7,530 nucleotides of DNA from Thermoplasmata archaeon (lineage in GTDB: Archaea; Thermoplasmatota; Thermoplasmata; Thermoplasmatales; Thermoplasmataceae): assembly GCA_021819605.1 (NCBI GenBank), contig JAKAQT010000075.1:1-7530 (forward strand), in the 5' to 3' direction. Shown one piece after another: positions 7,070 through 7,530 of the stretch. Each line of letters starts with the position of its first letter. Within the stretch, counting starts at the first letter, position 1. The position numbers and the translations under genes were made by a program. Below the pieces are notes generated by a model that was not told the origin of the DNA, ran no database searches, and saw nothing but the letters and a program-made list of their open reading frames with translations.

Positions 7070-7095
7070 AAAAAATATTGTAATGATCCAAAAAA
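7070..7095 (-). terminator. Oligo-T terminator of the right-hand gene
   Basis: On the minus strand a T6 tract (7090-7095) begins directly after the TAA stop and a second T6 tract follows (7070-7075). Paired oligo-T tracts without a strong stem are typical archaeal intrinsic terminators. Confidence 0.5.
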
Positions 7096-7530
7096 TTATG
7101 ACGCTGATGATACAGCTATGGGTGCGTAATACCCGTTTTCGTAGTTCTGTGCAACGGTATAGTTGTAGGTGCTGAGCAGATAATTGTAGAGAGCGCTGTT
7201 CTCAGAACTCAGTATAGTCGGTATCTTGGAATAATTTCCATGATCCACAATAATCTGGGTCCAGGCACTGTCCATGAGGTTCTGCCATTCAGATATCCAC
7301 TGTACAGGGTCCCTTAGGAACACACCCTCTTTCATGGCCTGCAGTGAGACATTGAGAACAGAGTTTGTCTTTGATGTATTCATGCCAAGTGCTGTGAGGT
7401 TAACCGAACCAGGCCACTGGTAATCCATCATAGAGTATTTGTTTGAGGATAGACCAAGGTAGTTCTTCCAGTATGATGTCTTATATTCTGGGCTGAAATA
7501 TGGGCTCAAATTGTACAGGAACAGATCGGA
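7096..7530 (-). CDS. C-terminal part of an extracellular protein, possibly a solute-binding protein (5' partial)
   Basis: The frame stays open through the right edge of the window (first visible residues SDLFLYNLSPYFSPEY), so the TTG at 7509 is internal and only the last 144 residues are seen. It is rich in Tyr, Asn, Ser and Trp with about seven N-X-S/T sequons (such as NLT, NTS, NVS, NYS and NYT), which suggests an exported glycoprotein. A central helical-looking piece (QWISEWQNLMDSAWTQIIVD) and the tail NYLLSTYNYTVAQNYENGYY give the feel of the C-terminal lobe of an ABC-transporter substrate-binding protein, but no diagnostic motif is visible and this is a guess. Unlike the surface protein at the left edge, the frame ends (AVSSAS) without a membrane helix. 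T6 tracts follow the stop at once, arguing that this is the natural end. Membership of a transport operon cannot be judged because the upstream side is outside the window. Confidence 0.75.
   Translation of the reverse strand, partial: SDLFLYNLSPYFSPEYKTSYWKNYLGLSSNKYSMMDYQWPGSVNLTALGMNTSKTNSVLNVSLQAMKEGVFLRDPVQWISEWQNLMDSAWTQIIVDHGNYSKIPTILSSENSALYNYLLSTYNYTVAQNYENGYYAPIAVSSAS

Larger units (their letters stand above)
6541..7095. other. AT-rich gene desert with a probable gene remnant
   Basis: Between the debranching gene and the right-hand gene there is no convincing intact gene. The stretch becomes strongly AT-rich after about 6800. It holds a likely broken minus-strand gene (6679-6883), a TATA-like TTTATAAAA at 6644-6652 with no gene behind it, an odd-centred palindrome at 7039-7053 (AAAATTT, C, AAATTTT), and two A6 tracts near the right end that serve as T6 tracts for the minus strand. 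No oligo-T terminator is seen within about 100 nt after the debranching-gene stop at 6540. No tRNA cloverleaf, CRISPR repeat or clear insertion-sequence ends were seen. Confidence 0.6.

Noticed and set aside
6541..7095. Search for CRISPR repeats, tRNA genes or intact insertion-sequence ends
   Set aside because: No regularly spaced repeats, no T-loop GTTC-type motif with a matching acceptor stem, and no matching terminal inverted repeats were seen by eye.
6864..7175. Plus-strand open frame of 103 codons starting at TTG
   Set aside because: It overlaps 80 nt of the sequon-rich minus-strand coding sequence, has a TTG start and no promoter or ribosome site, and its hydrophobic/His-rich composition is what AT-rich DNA gives by chance.

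Overview
The window looks like a piece of a Thermoplasmatales-type archaeal genome (Thermoplasmatota). This is inferred from the archaeal-style arginyl-tRNA synthetase, AT-rich TATA boxes placed about 26 nt before probable leaderless or near-leaderless starts, oligo-T terminators, and a cell-surface protein crowded with N-glycosylation sequons and held by a C-terminal membrane anchor, as is common in wall-less acidophiles. No single gene fixes the species.

Layout, left to right. Positions 1-1647 (+) hold the 3' part of a large surface protein that begins outside the window. It ends 13 nt from the convergent argS (1661-3319, -), and an 8-bp perfect hairpin spans the argS stop codon. Upstream of argS on the same strand is a 3-dehydroquinate synthase family gene (3381-4454, -). 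Each of these two minus-strand genes has its own TATA box. Divergent from the second is a long glycoside hydrolase of the glycogen-debranching type (about 4447-6540, +). From 6541 to 7095 there is an AT-rich gene desert with a probable broken minus-strand gene. The 3' end of another extracellular protein gene (7096-7530, -) runs off the right edge and is followed by two T6 tracts.

How the genes relate: argS is housekeeping. The debranching enzyme implies storage or use of an alpha-glucan. The two edge genes act at the cell surface. No operon larger than a possible two-gene unit (AroB-like then argS) is visible.

The most notable point is the AroB-like protein. It keeps the overall fold signatures (PTTLL block, metal-ligand Glu, Arg of the YRG block) but has lost both expected zinc-binding histidines and almost every substrate-binding Lys/Asp/Asn/His, in an intact 357-codon frame. 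It is probably not a dehydroquinate synthase and may have a new role. I see no CRISPR array, tRNA, rRNA or intact mobile element.
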